Below are positions 52,428-63,387 of a stretch of DNA of 64,000 nucleotides, piece by piece. The stretch is from Hyposmocoma kahamanoa (Eukaryota; Arthropoda; Insecta; Lepidoptera; Cosmopterigidae), in the NCBI RefSeq assembly GCF_003589595.1, contig NW_020654229.1:5176987-5240986 (forward strand), given 5' to 3'. The notes below the pieces were generated by a model, which made no database searches, was not told the origin of the DNA, and worked only from the letters and a program-made list of their open reading frames with translations. The position numbers were made by a program, and so were the translations under genes. Within the stretch, counting starts at the first letter, position 1; each line of letters starts with the position of its first letter.

Positions 52428-52667
52428 TTCGTAGCAGTAGAAAACAACAAGTTTTTAGTTTGTTCCCAAAAATAATAAAGAACTTGTTGAATATTCCCAA
52501 ATGTGCCAAACAAACATTTAATACTCATGAAATGTTAATATGTTCTGCCGCAATGAAAATTAATAAAAATTAAATCTGCCCAAATGGCGGAAATATGCCA
52601 CAAATGGTCACATTGTTCTCAATCTGACATTGACAAGAGGCCTCCACTAGTTTGTTATAATTATTAA

Positions 52668-53000
52668 TACAAAGATCGAACACTCGGAAAAAACACTCAG
52701 AAAAAATTCCTTCGATCCGGTCGGATTCGAACCGACGTCTTCTTGCATACCGTGCCAGACGCTATACCAACTAAGCCACGGAACGAACCAACGGACCTCA
52801 CGAATTTTTCTATGTGCTTGCGTCGTGTCTTTGTACTTGGTTTTTCAACGACTTTTTAGTCGTAGCGCCATCTATGAGAAATCTTTGACAGATTTAATAC
52901 CCAGTTAGTACCTTTACAGCTACCAGTCCTGGCGAGAGATGTCGCTATTCACTGTATTAATTAAATTTTTATTGAATTGATATTCAATTATTTTTTGTGA
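52668..53000 (-). repeat. SINE B, full unit
   Basis: Minus-strand B box GGTTCGAATCCGACCGG, A box TGGCTTAGTTGG, TAGATGGCGCTACGAC and GAATATCAATTCAATAAAAA. Tail ATTAATACAAAGATCGAACA. Confidence 0.85.
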
Positions 53001-53120
53001 AATTACTCCACTAGTTTGTTATAATTATTAATACAAAGATCGAACACTCACACACGAACAAACTAGTGGAGTAATTTCACAAAAAATAATTGAATATCAA
53101 TTCAATAAAAATTTAATTAA
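53001..53120 (+). repeat. SINE B end, inverted partner of the preceding copy
   Basis: AATTACTCCACTAGTTTGTT (minus) is followed after about 45 bp by AACAAACTAGTGGAGTAATT (plus), making a large inverted repeat with the previous SINE B end. Confidence 0.7.
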
Positions 53121-53509
53121 GAGGCCTCCAGTCAAAATGTTAATTTTAATATGCAATATTTTTGTCACATTGCGTTTTATTTTTTACTTTATTTATTTTC
53201 ACTTTATGTTATTTCTGTTTAATTGATTATTTGATTAGGTATTTTATAGCTGTAATGTTTTATGTGTGTACTATAAAATAACCAATACTTTAGCTAGGTA
53301 AACATTCATTCATGCTTAAAATTAAACGTATGTATAAGATCGGTACTACGTTGTGTTCTTGCATTTATTCTAAAATACATTGTTATGCAATATCTTCATT
53401 CCAGACAAAAATATACATAAATATATTGATAACTTCACGTAACCTAGAACGTAAAATTATACTAGCAAAGGCTCTTCGTTAATTTTATAATGATTGGGTC
53501 AACTTTTGC
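53121..53509. other. Unassigned AT-rich stretch
   Basis: Nothing was recognised. Confidence 0.35.
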
Positions 53510-54350
53510 CATCCTTCTTTTAAAATAATGAAACGCCTTCACATTCATGTTACAAATATTGCTTATTAATTTTGCTGATACGTTATTGATAGGTGATAAA
53601 CGCAAACGGACTCACAGCGAACTTGACAATTGAAAGGTAGTCCAAATCAAACAACCTTTACCATTGGAACCCCTTTGATATTGTGAAAAATCTACAAGAT
53701 TACAATTTACCTTATGTTTTTTGTACTTTATTTACTTGCTTTCAAGGGCGTGTTCTTTGTTTAAATCTCACCTGGTTATAAGCGACGATATGTCCGATCA
53801 TGACACGCGAAAGTCTTTTGAAAAAGAAAAGATATTTGTTTTGGATTAGTTCAAAAATTAACTATCAAGTTTCGTATTAATTCATAACTACGTTGAAGGA
53901 GCTAATTGCTGTACATTGTTGTCGAAGTGACGTGCAGTAAAATTTATGGAATGTTTCATTTTACGACACAACTCGGCATTTGTTTTTCAAATTCGAAGTT
54001 TTTAAAAATGAAATCTAATACGATCGTCACTTAGCAGCGACGACAGTGAAAATAGCAGTTTAAATATGACTTTTTATACTACCCTTTTTTTAGTATCTTT
54101 CTATATAAATTTGTTTTTTGTGTGCAAATAAAGTATAGTAGGTATATTAATTTTCATTGCAATATTCGTTGCATTGAAATATATTAAGTAAACATTTTTA
54201 TTTTCGTTGTACTAAAACTTGCAATACTAGTTATAAATCTAAAAACATATACATGAACTCGATTTTGATTTTATTTTTTTCGATAATGAATTGAGATTTC
54301 ATCTCACTATTGTAATCTGTCAAATCGGCCATCATAGCGTGCCTGTACTT
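53510..54350 (+). repeat. Repeat J, copy 2 (longer)
   Basis: It carries the same ordered landmarks as 49320-49720, with extra sequence between them (for example 53590-53860). Confidence 0.55.
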
Positions 54351-54911
54351 TAGTAAAAAAAATATGTACAGAGAATAAATCTTGGTCTAATTTAACTTAA
54401 TCCTGTATAAGGCTAGTACAACGTGCTTAACTGCACCACTTTCTATTGAACTGTCAGTTAAGTATTATATATTCCTGCTATATCATTTGCGGCATAGCTA
54501 GGTGCTAGGTGCAGTTAAACCATATGGATGAAGACATTTAACTCTTGCTTTTGTTTGTGGAAAGAGGATAACCACCTGTTGTACTTTGTCTTTTTGATTG
54601 TCTTTTTATTTTCTTCTGAGAGATAGATCGACTATTTGAACGTGCGTACGACTTGAAATTTCTATAATGTATGTACACAAAACATTTGTGAAATTCAGTA
54701 GTAGAACTCTCGGTGACGCTGAAGGAAACATGCCCGTCGAAGATAGAAGAAGAAAAGAAAGAAAATACATTTATTTGTACACCACACAAGAAAAAAAGAA
54801 ACAACACGGAAAGAAAAATAAGAAAAACATTCATACTTAAGACACAAATAAATAATTACGGAACAAATCACAAACATACACCACAGATTATTTAATTAAA
54901 CATAAAACATT
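54351..54911. other. Unassigned AT-rich stretch
   Basis: Purine-rich run at 54738-54840; 60-98-codon ORFs on both strands are low complexity. Confidence 0.35.
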
Positions 54912-55370
54912 AAGTGTATAATCTCAGTACAGAGTTCTAAAAAAACTGACCTCAAAAGTACGTGGAATTACGTCTATTTGCTAAGTTTTTTTGATATATC
55001 CCCTAGTTCGCCACTATACAGGACTTGACACTGGAGATAATAAAAATCGGTTCTCACTACTCAAAGTATATTGAGAGGAAAACGCCTTGAATTGGAGAAA
55101 TAGCAAAATCAACCATTAAAGTAATTGCTCCTAAATTAAAGTTAGGCGCTATTTATAAAAATGAATCTTCATGCGTGAACAGCCACCCTTCGAGGTGGAT
55201 GATTTTCTTCAAAATGAATTGGGGCCACTATGGAAGTACTCCATTTCCAACACAAAAAGAATCCTGAAAATCGGTTCACAACTACCGGAGTTATCGCGTA
55301 ACATACATACAAAAAAAGAACATACAGTCGAATTGAGAAACTCCTCTTTTTTTGAAGTCGGTTAAAAATA
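54912..55370 (-). repeat. Family E repeat with the same internal insert as 27578-28075
   Basis: ATAATCTCAGTACAGAGTT at one end and TTTTGAAGTCGGTTAAAA at the other. Between CCTAGTTCGCCAC and CCACCCTTCGAGGTGG about 180 bp of insert is present, including the hairpin-derived TATTGAGAGG region and AGCGCCTAAC-like arm. Confidence 0.8.
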
Positions 55371-55374
55371 TACT

Positions 55375-55500
55375 TTATGTGATGCCAGCTGCGGTGACGA
55401 AAGGATGAAGTTCACGACCGTAGCAAAAATTGGAATGAAAGCATCTCCTTGGAGGAGTACCGTGACCAGCTACTCTGACGTATATTAGGCTGATGATGAA
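55375..55500 (+). repeat. SINE G, 3' part
   Basis: GCTGCGGTGACGAAAGGATG to CGTATATTAGGCTGATGATG, the SINE G tail. Confidence 0.6.
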
Positions 55501-55502
55501 AA

Positions 55503-55797
55503 CAAAAAAATCATCATGAGCCTATTTATGCGTCCCACTGCTCTGGTCTCCTGTCAGGTGAGGGTTTAGATCATAGCCAGTCACGCTGGTCCAATGCGAG
55601 TTTATTGACTTCACTGGTCTTTCTTCTTCGATGTGCAGGTTTGATCACGATGTTTTCCAGCTCATGGTAAATGTTAAATTAAATTTCGCACATAATGTCC
55701 AAAAAACTCAGAGGTGCGATTGCGGATTCGAACCTCTTACCGCCTCTCGGCATCTGCTTGAGATGCGGTAGGCCAAACTATTAAGCTACCGCGGCTA
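55503..55797 (-). repeat. SINE G, full length, tail-to-tail with the previous copy
   Basis: Minus-strand A box TAGCTTAATAG, B box GGTTCGAATCC, CATGAGCTGGAAAACATCG and CAGAGCAGTGGGACGC tail. Its tail meets the tail of 55375-55500. Confidence 0.8.
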
Positions 55798-55839
55798 TAA
55801 AATGTTAACGACAAAAAAGAATAGAAATAAAATTACAAA

Positions 55840-56345
55840 GACACGACAACAAACTCATAGAAAAATATGTGAGTTCCGCTGATTCGTTCCGTGACTTAGT
55901 TGGTATAGCGTTCTGGCATGCTAGAAGACGTCGGTTCGAGTCCGGCCGGATCGAAGGAATTTTTTCTGAGTGTTCGATCTTTGTATTAATAATTATAACA
56001 AGCTAATGGAGTAATTTCACATATAAAAGAATTGAATATCAATTCAATACAAATTTAAATACAATGAATAGCGACATCTCTAACCAGGGCTGGTAGTTGT
56101 AAAGGTGTCTAACTGGGTGACGAAATACTTAAGATTTCTCATAGATGGCGCTACGGCTAAAAAGTCGTTGAAAAAACCAAATACAAAGACACGACAACAA
56201 ACACATAGAAAAATTCGTTTAGTCAGCTGGTTCGTTCCGTGGCTTAGTTGGTACAGCGTCTGGCACGGTATGCTAGACGTCGGTTCGAATACGGCGGAAT
56301 TGAAGAATTTTTTTCTGAGTGGTCGATCTTTGTATTAATAATTAT
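55840..56345 (+). repeat. SINE B tandem dimer
   Basis: Two tRNA-like cores (A/B boxes near 55895/55933 and 56239/56282) each end in GATCTTTGTATTAATAATTA. Between them is the CTAATGGAGTAATTTCAC ... CACATAGAAAAATTCGT body. The unit length is about 350 bp. Confidence 0.8.
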
Positions 56346-56795
56346 GACAAAAGGAAGCTTAGAATGAATATGAATTAATAGACAAAAATAAAGAATAATG
56401 TTGGAATCGGTTTCATTGAGTCAATAAGTATTACGTAATAAGTACGTATTTGCTATAGGTTTTGACGCTTGCCTTGTAGAACACCTTCAGCCCACAGATA
56501 GGATTGTAATTCTAGTCACGAACAAGTCTGAACCACTCCTCAAAGATACCGTAAAAGGCTCTAATCTAAATAGGCAGCTCAACTAGTCTGAGCACTTCAA
56601 TCACTTATCAATTTAGATCTATGAATTTAAAAAATAATAATATTATCTATGACGAATGTAATTAAAAATCAATTATGATATATTCTGGTGCGGTATTTTT
56701 TACTTATTTACACGTAAGGTATAGATTCAGGAGCTTTTGTTGCTATGGTAATAATAAGATCGTGGTCAATTAACATATATTTTCTATTGTTACAG
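56346..56795. other. Unassigned, probably intron of the next gene
   Basis: AT-rich sequence ending in the polypyrimidine acceptor TTTTCTATTGTTACAG at 56780-56795. Confidence 0.45.
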
Positions 56796-57437
56796 ATTTA
56801 CAATTCGGCACCCAGACACGCTCCCTGGGGGACTTCCAAAACGTGTCATCTAATCACCCGTCTGGCGACACAAATTCCAACATCATCACATCCCACCAAT
56901 CCTCCGCCTCCCATTCCACACAACGCACCCCACCACAATCCCCACAAAATAATAAAAACAATGAAGAACCGTTAGTAGCCTTGCCAAAAGCCTTGGTCAA
57001 ATCCGAAGACGATTTTGACGTAAACGAGTACTTCGCAAGACTTCACGGTACGAGATATGTCAGTGCGCCTCTAAATAGTTCTTTGAAAGAAGATCAAAAT
57101 GCGAATTTGGAGGCAACAGACGAAAATTTAGAAGAAATTAACCTAAACGAACCTGAAAAACCAACCGATGTACCGCAAAGTTTGACTGCTGACATCGCAC
57201 AAAACTTTTCGCAGCTACCCACAGTATTACCTCAAGTTGCAAGTGCGGTATTTAGTTCATTTTCAAATATGCTGAGTTTGAAGAGTCGTGATCAGACTCC
57301 CGATGACGTGAAGAATACTTCAGGATATCAAGATGTGCAGTTTGAAAGGCCTGGCAGTACAGTGACTTCAATGCCCATGATGGATGATTTTAGAGTTAAA
57401 GAATTACTGCCACCACCAAAGGAACCGCCTGTTACTG
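56796..57437 (+). CDS. Internal exon of an unidentified host gene
   Basis: A 642-bp open exon is bounded by an acceptor (TTGTTACAG) and a consensus donor (ACTG|GTAAGT). It starts with the last two bases of a split codon and ends with one base of the next. The peptide is low-complexity at first (Ser, His, Gln, Pro, Asn), then contains DFDVNEYFARLHGTRYVSAP, a Glu/Asn/Leu-rich acidic part, QLPTVLPQVASAVFSSFSNM and finally DDFRVKELLPPPKEPPVTG. It is largely disordered, with no catalytic motif. The short hydrophobic VASAVFSSFSNML helix and the proline-rich end faintly recall N-terminal regions of SEC23-interacting phospholipase proteins (SEC23IP/PAPLA1), but I cannot confirm this. Codon use, splice phase and lack of stops make it the best host coding exon in the window. 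Neighbouring exons were not found. Confidence 0.7.
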
Positions 57438-57594
57438 GTAAGTGGTTTATATTTTTTCTTTCCTACACTACTTTTAGTCTAGTGACTAAAGAACATACAA
57501 CAATTATAAAGAAATAATTTAAAGCTTGCAAAAAAAATTGTTTCAAAAATTCTATGCCCTCAAATTCTGGAAGCGAAACGAGCTTTATTTTTTA
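57438..57594. other. Start of following intron
   Basis: GTAAGT donor then AT-rich sequence. The intron continues beyond the repeats that follow; no acceptor-exon pair was identified to the window end. Confidence 0.45.
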
Positions 57595-57742
57595 TGGTGA
57601 TACCCAAATGACTGGACGAACAAGTCGTGCGCGTTATTGGTAAGCGACGCGTCACGCAGAGCTTTAAATCGCCAAGATCTGAGGGGCACTGCCACTGCGC
57701 GCGTCACCCTGAAACGTAAGTTGACAAGTCCCATGTAATACT
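57595..57742 (-). repeat. Family C repeat, 3' half
   Basis: TGACTGGACGAACAAGTCGT to GTAAGTTGACAAGTCCCATG, with the ACAGTTGCAGTGCC block deleted. Confidence 0.75.
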
Positions 57743-58276
57743 CATTTTATTATGTCTGTGTTTGTGTACACATGTGTATATATGCATATTTGCATCTATC
57801 TTAAGTGGCCACAATCCTTTATACGTTTTACTCTCATGTTATAGTTAGCAAAACGTGTAGTTTGTTTCTATTTTAGATTAGTTATCGTAGTAAGAAATTG
57901 AGTCGTGTTGAATCTAATGATATTTCTAAAGTATCATAAATTATGAATATGATACATAAATTTGGGTAAGCATCTCAAATTTTTATTATTTAGCCATTAC
58001 ATAACACACCATTTCTTAATTGTGTGTATTTGATTGCGTACATAAAAATGTCAGTGTGTCGTCTGTGGTATTTGTTTGGTGCGCCTGTGACACACTCCAT
58101 GTGCTCCACATAATACAAGCGCCTTGGCTGTTCTCAGCCACGGCATAATAACAGAGTGGATGAGAGGTGGCCCATTCCGTATCTTAATTTTAGATTTAAT
58201 TTATTTTTGTTTATTTTGTAAGCACAATTTAATCATACTGAATACAAAATTTCTTTCTTTCTTTCTTTCTGTTACT
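57743..58276. other. Unassigned, with a (TTTC)n microsatellite
   Basis: (TTTC)5 lies at about 58250-58270. The rest is AT-rich with nothing recognised. Confidence 0.4.
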
Positions 58277-58640
58277 ACTTGGCAGCAGAAACAGCTAATG
58301 TGGTGTTGTACTTCCTTGGACGAACTTTTTCACAAGGAACTCTACAGCTTTTTGGACATTCTATGAACGGAAATACTCGGCTGTTGTTTACAAACTGATC
58401 CAAATTATTAAGTATTATTTACATTCGTTGTTAACTGACTTCCAAAAAGCAGAAGTTTCTCGATTCGACGGTATTTTTTCTGTGTACGTTATGCGATTAC
58501 TCCGATATTTGTGAACTGATTTTGATGATTCTTTTTGTTGGAAACCTGTTGTTTTTTTGGGGTACCTTAGTAGAGGTATCATTCGAATTTATAGAATCTG
58601 AAGAAGAGCGAATTTGAAGAAAGTATCCCACGGCTAAAGT
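58277..58640 (+). repeat. Family C head joined to family E, partial
   Basis: GCAGCAGAAACAGCTAATG and TTCCTTGGACGAACTTTTTC are the C head; ACTGACTTCCAAAAAGCAGA to GTTGGAAACCTGT is E. The same C-E junction sequence (ATTAAGTATTATTT) is at 34130-34260. Confidence 0.6.
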
Positions 58641-58977
58641 AAACTCGATTTGCTACTCGAGTCAGCAATCACGTCAACTCGAGAAATTCGACCCATCGCT
58701 AACCTATGTACTTCTCCTAGCTCCCATCTATATACCGAAACTCCTCAAAATTGGTTCGAAAATGCGCGCGTAATGTGGATTAAAGAGCGCGAGCGGAGAT
58801 AACTGCGCGAGAGCAGTCGACAGCTCGAGCAGTCAGTGTATGCCTGGCGGTTGCTTGACTCCACGATGAAATTTCACCGCGTTGCAAACCGTCCAAAGCA
58901 GTCACAACTGCTGGAGCGGTTTGGTGTATGTGTGTACATAGAAGACTGTAGTTTGCTATGTGGTCGCAGCTTGAAGC
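58641..58977. other. Unassigned, moderately GC-rich
   Basis: CTCGAG-containing words as at 51430-51505; the 76-codon ORF at 58836 has no recognised match. Confidence 0.35.
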
Positions 58978-59576
58978 AGGCCTTAGATGGAGAGATTCTC
59001 GTGTCGAAGATACGATTATCGAAAAATTATAAAAAACTCCTCCTACTCCTTGTAAACAGAACTTGAAAGCAATAATCGTATTTCGAGTTTTTATGCCAGG
59101 CTGTTGCTACCATGAGTGCAGTGCGCAAGGTTGTTTTGATTATCACTGTTTTTCTAAGACAAAATTTAATGAAACGAGAACGAAAACACACGTTGGGTTA
59201 AGAAATGTTATAAAATTAAAAAAAAATTATATTTCTTTACAGTGTAATATGAGTGCAATGAACCTAATATTAGTAGCAGTTCCAAATTTGAATGACTTTG
59301 CGTCATTTTGATGTATGTCAACACCACAGTAATCACTGGACTCGAATGATAATTCTCGCACTCAAAACTATTATTATTTGTACGATAATTGTATGAACTT
59401 GAAAAAATGTCATACAAGGTTGTGTTTAGACAAGTCGAAAACTATCTCCTTTTGTTTACTTATTAATTTCTCTGTGTAATCAGTCGAAGAGGCGATTAAG
59501 TTGCTTGCGAATCTCGTATGACATAATCGTAGGCGAGATTTTAGTTCTTGCCTGAACGTCCACATTATGATACGAT

Positions 59577-59954
59577 CTTAGAATAATTACGCATAGAAAC
59601 CTAGCCTGCACACGCTAAGTGAGGCAAATTGAAGCGCTCCCAATGGGCCTACACGAGCGGGCGGGCCTTCAGTGCTCAAGGTCAACTTGCACCGCGAACA
59701 GCTCAAGAATTTTAGCTAAAAATGACGAAATGTGCGGTAAATGAGTGTAAAAATACGTCAAACAAACATAAAATAGATACTAACATCACATTCCACAAGG
59801 AAGTAACGCGTTTCAACTTGTATTTTTATATAAATATTCACTAAAACCGAAAATTAACCTACTACTAAAACTAGCCTACATGAATTTGATTTTTGCCTCA
59901 CTTGTGACAGTTCGTTTGATGTGAAACTATCATTCTATGCGTTATTATTCTAAG
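59577..59954 (+). mobile_element. P-superfamily-like MITE with THAP-domain start, duplication GATACGAT
   Basis: The left end CTTAGAATAATTACGCATAG and right end CTATGCGTTATTATTCTAAG are inverted over 20 bp with one mismatch. GATACGAT at 59569-59576 and 59955-59962 is a perfect 8-bp duplication. An 8-bp duplication alone would fit hAT or P; the THAP-like reading frame inside favours P. Confidence 0.8.
59722..59838 (+). pseudogene. N-terminal THAP zinc-finger fragment
   Basis: ATG at 59722 opens MTKCAVNECKNTSNKHKIDT then NITFHKE, the start of a THAP domain (C-x4-C, then N-x-S and F-H-K/R). It then runs into unrelated sequence and a stop at 59836-59838. The second zinc ligand pair (C-x2-H) is missing, so it is either the first exon only or a deletion relic. 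THAP domains occur at the N-terminus of P-element transposases and related host proteins. Confidence 0.7.
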
Positions 59955-60035
59955 GATACGATAATGTTATGGCGGTTATTGCTTGCGATAATCGCGTACG
60001 ATTTTTTGTCACTCTCTCCATCTAAATGGACCTTT

Positions 60036-60140
60036 AATTGGCATAGCGTCTGATACGGTTTGCTGAAAAACGTTGATTCGAATCCAGCCGGAACGAAAGA
60101 ATTTTTGCTTAATGTTTCGATCTTTGTATTAATAATTTAA
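60036..60140 (+). repeat. SINE B, 3' part
   Basis: TTGGCATAGCGTCTGATACG, B-like GATTCGAATCCAGCCGG and CGATCTTTGTATTAATAATT. Confidence 0.7.
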
Positions 60141-60962
60141 AATGCCTTTGATGAATCATGCATTGACGGTGTAAGCACAAACAACGTTGACCCTAAAACA
60201 GATATTTAATGGCAGCGAGTAAATCGACGCAGTTTACTCGATTACCATATGTAGTTCAAGTAATTTATATAATTACGTGTAGTTTTTGACTTACGTTACG
60301 AAGTATCTGCAAAGGGTCAGTTTATATAAGCCAATATTGACGTAATATTCTTGTGTATTGTAACCAGTGGTCGGAATTGAGGGAGATAAATTACCTTAAG
60401 TATGAACGTTTTCTTAGTATGGACGTAACCATTTCATCATCAATGCGTATAAAATTTCTTGTTTTATTGTTTATTTTCTAAGCATTCCAAATGTTTATTT
60501 TTTTACCTACAGAAACGCAACTACAATATTATTTTTTGAGACAATAATTTGTAGAAAATACTTGTTCACGAAAGTTCATGCTACGTCCCGCTCGCACGGT
60601 AGCACCGCCCCTTTCGCACGGGCGGCATGACAAAAGAAAGTAGGGCCGGATGGTATAAATATGACCCGGAGCGGGCGAAGCGTCATTCTCTTCCAATCCA
60701 GACCCACGACGCAACAACGCATGACAGGATCTCTTCTAATCCACAATGGCAATGCGACGACATATCTGAGAAGCCCTCAAAACTTCTGTCAAGTGTGGGT
60801 CGTCGAAGGTACCCACGATATTTAATAGGAAATAATCATTTGTTGCACATGTATACTAATTTAAATAAATAATACGCATATTCAAATACCACAGAGTTTA
60901 TCCCCGTTCTCCGTCACACATACGTCCGGAACAAACTATGAAATAAATAATACGCGACCAAA
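60141..60962. other. Unassigned, with a GC-rich TATA-containing patch
   Basis: GC-rich sequence at 60575-60700 includes GATGGTATAAATATGACCCG, a TATA-like box. The 81-codon ORF at 60627-60872 has no recognised match. A promoter is possible but unsupported by any adjacent gene. Confidence 0.35.
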
Positions 60963-61420
60963 TTAAAAGACGCGAAAGTCTTTGACCAGTGTGTGTTGCC
61001 AGTGACCACATATGGATCGGAAACGTGGTCCCTCACTATGGACCTCATAAGAAGGCTCAAGGTCACTCCGCGGGCAATGGAGAGAGCGATGCTCGGTATT
61101 TCCCTACGTGATAGAATCAGAAATGAGGAAATCCGTAGGAGGTCTAAGGTAACCGACATACCTCGAATAATTCCTCAGCTGAAGTCGATCCGATGGTCGT
61201 TAGGGCGGAAAGGTTCTTCAATGGCGACCGCGCACCGGACGACGCTCAGTGGGTAGGTCCCCACCAGGTGGACCGGCGATCTGGTAAAGGTCGCGGGAAA
61301 CCGATGGATGCGGGCAGCGCAGAACCGATCGTCGTGGAGATCGTTGGGGGAGGCCTGTGCTCAGCAGTGAGCGTCGTATGGCTGAATGAGGATGTTGATG
61401 ATGACAGTAATTGTTCCGGA
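60963..61420 (+). pseudogene. RTE-clade LINE ORF2 C-terminus
   Basis: The plus frame from 60963 reads LKDAKVFDQCVLPVTTYGSE, then TWSL...LIRRLKVTPRAMERAM, LGISLRDRIRNEEIRRRSKV, typical RTE ORF2 sequence. After a frameshift it continues PTRWTGDLVKVAGNRWMRAA, SLGEACAQQ-stop-ASYG and TGA at about 61403. A (GATGTT/GATGAT) 3' tail follows, as RTE elements have. Frameshift, stop and 5' truncation make it dead. Confidence 0.88.
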
Positions 61421-61759
61421 CGGATATCGGACGCAGAATGGGAGTAGACTCCCAGTTCCCGAGAAGTCCCTGGATTTTTAGAAGGGAATGTCCACGTTAT
61501 TCTTTAGTTTACCTAAATTAACTCTCTCAATTCCGATCACTGATTATAACGTATAATTTTATTTTGTCGTAAAAAGATAGGTGCTTTGTCCAAACTAATA
61601 TTATCAATGCGAAAGTAACTCTGCCTGTTACCCATTTCAGGGCGTTTTGTCAGACCTTTTACGCGTGCAGTCTGTGGACAAGCTACACTAAAAAGACGGC
61701 ATTGATTCTGCATGTTCAATATAATAATGGATTTAAGGACTGTTTCTTCTTCTTCTTAT
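61421..61759. other. Unassigned stretch
   Basis: Nothing was recognised. Confidence 0.35.
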
Positions 61760-62175
61760 TTAAGAGCTAGGTTCTTTTCGGTGGAGTAATCACCAATCAT
61801 CTCTGTTTAGCGCTATAGCCTTGACTTCCTGATACTACATGACATTCACTTTTTCCTTTACCTGATTTAAATAACTTCATCTCGGTCTTCCTCTGCCTCT
61901 CTTTCCTTCGATCTTCCCTTCTATTATGTTTCTAAGAAAACTGTCCTGACGCATCAGATGACCAAACGTTTCCCCCTTCGGTTCTCTATTTTTCTATAAT
62001 AATACGCTTCTCCTTTCATTTACTATTCTTAACATCTCATTGGTCTTTCTTTAGGTCCAACTCATTCCCTCCATGTTTTTCCAGCATCACATCTCAAATG
62101 CCTCCAATCGATCTCTGTATCTCTGTGTCATTGTCCACGTCTCACAGCCATACAATGCAATACTCGAAATATACA
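61760..62175 (-). pseudogene. LINE ORF2 C-terminus, many stops in one frame
   Basis: A single minus frame reads LYGCETWTMTQRYRDRLEAF, HLMRQDSFLRNIIEGK, EGKRGRGRPR, SYLNQVKEKVN, YQEVKAIALNRDDW and ends at TAA 61760-61762. It has about six in-frame stops but almost no frameshifts, so it decayed by point mutation. A related segment is at 5640-5962. Confidence 0.85.
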
Positions 62176-63387
62176 CTTTTATCAATCGTTATCTGGCCTT
62201 TTTTAAAATGTTTGCTTTTAATAGATGTTTTTTTATTGTTGAAAGCCGTTTTAGCCATAAGAATAAAAAACAACAAAACAACAGAAACTATGTCCGAAGT
62301 ACACCTGGAATGACAAGCTATCAAACTACCCAACTATCTAAAGTTAGTTATTTCATCCAATGATTTGTTCCTTAGCTTTATGATTGGTTTATCGTTATAG
62401 GGTTTTGGATTTTTACAATTGGTGAGTACTTTTGTTTTATTAATATTCTGTACGGACCGTTTACACGGGGCCAATATCACTACTGTCACTATTACTAGAC
62501 AATTCTAACAAAACGGTAACTATCACTTAAACCCCGGAATATGGCGGATTGCTATCTGCGATTGCTAAACAATCAATCCGATCGAACGAAATGTTAAAAT
62601 GGACAGATTGGTTATTGACACGAACAAACTGCCATTTTCGAACAGAGGCCTATCCGTGTTCTGTGATCCACCCTCTCAAAGATAGATTGATTTTTAAGAT
62701 AGCTCTCTCCGGACAACGTCTCTAACTCAATCCGGAGATCGGTTATTGGCATGCTTCACCCAAAAAATGGATTGAAATATCAATCTTATATAGCAAAATT
62801 TGGATTAGGATCGATTATTAATTTCGGGCGTAAACCAAGACGTTATTGGCGTCGTACAAATAGAGACAATCCATTATGGAGTGTCTCCAGACAACGATTT
62901 GTAATATTTCGGGCCAAAGTAATTTAGGTCGTCGGCCTAGTCTGAATCAAACACGCTACCACAACTCAATCTTCTTATTAGGCTATCAATATGATAACTT
63001 TTTGCTTACCAATAAAATAAACAAAATAGTATTACAAAGTAAACTATTCCGGAAATACATTATAAAAAAATAATATAGGTGGTATAATCATTTTGACCTT
63101 TATCACGAGATCAGTAGAGGTCATTTAGATTTACTCATCGTATGTCGTGGGAAATACGCTATGGTGGGGCCCTTAAAATGTATCTCGCTTACGTGGTAAA
63201 ATAAAATGGTACCTATGTTTATATTTTGAAATTTAGAACTGGAACAATCTCTTTCGTCAAAAATTAAAAAAAATACCATTACATATTTTGTACTTTCAAA
63301 CGAACCTGTTGAAAAAAAAAAACTATATTTGTACTTTCTAATCTTGCTGTAAGACACCATTGCGATCTGTTTTAAAAGTTTTTTTTT
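62176..63387. other. Unassigned stretch
   Basis: Several 60-96-codon ORFs with no recognised match. No clear inverted-repeat element. Overlapping reading frames at 62073-62363 are in the LINE's shadow. Confidence 0.35.

Larger units (their letters stand above)
58978..60033. mobile_element. Second copy of the AGGCCCATTT transposon, carrying a P-like MITE
   Basis: AGGCCTTAGATGGAGAGATT to TCTCTCCATCTAAATGGACC, with the interior (TTTCGAGTTTTTATGCCAG, CAGTCGAAGAGGCGATTAAG) as in 50569-51306. Without the nested element it would be about 670 bp. Its own target duplication is no longer clear. Confidence 0.8.

Noticed and set aside
52730..52800. tRNA gene on the minus strand
   Set aside because: It is the tRNA-like core of SINE B, with identical body copies elsewhere.
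60655..60675. Core promoter with TATA box
   Set aside because: A TATA-like word is present but no downstream gene or transcript evidence exists.
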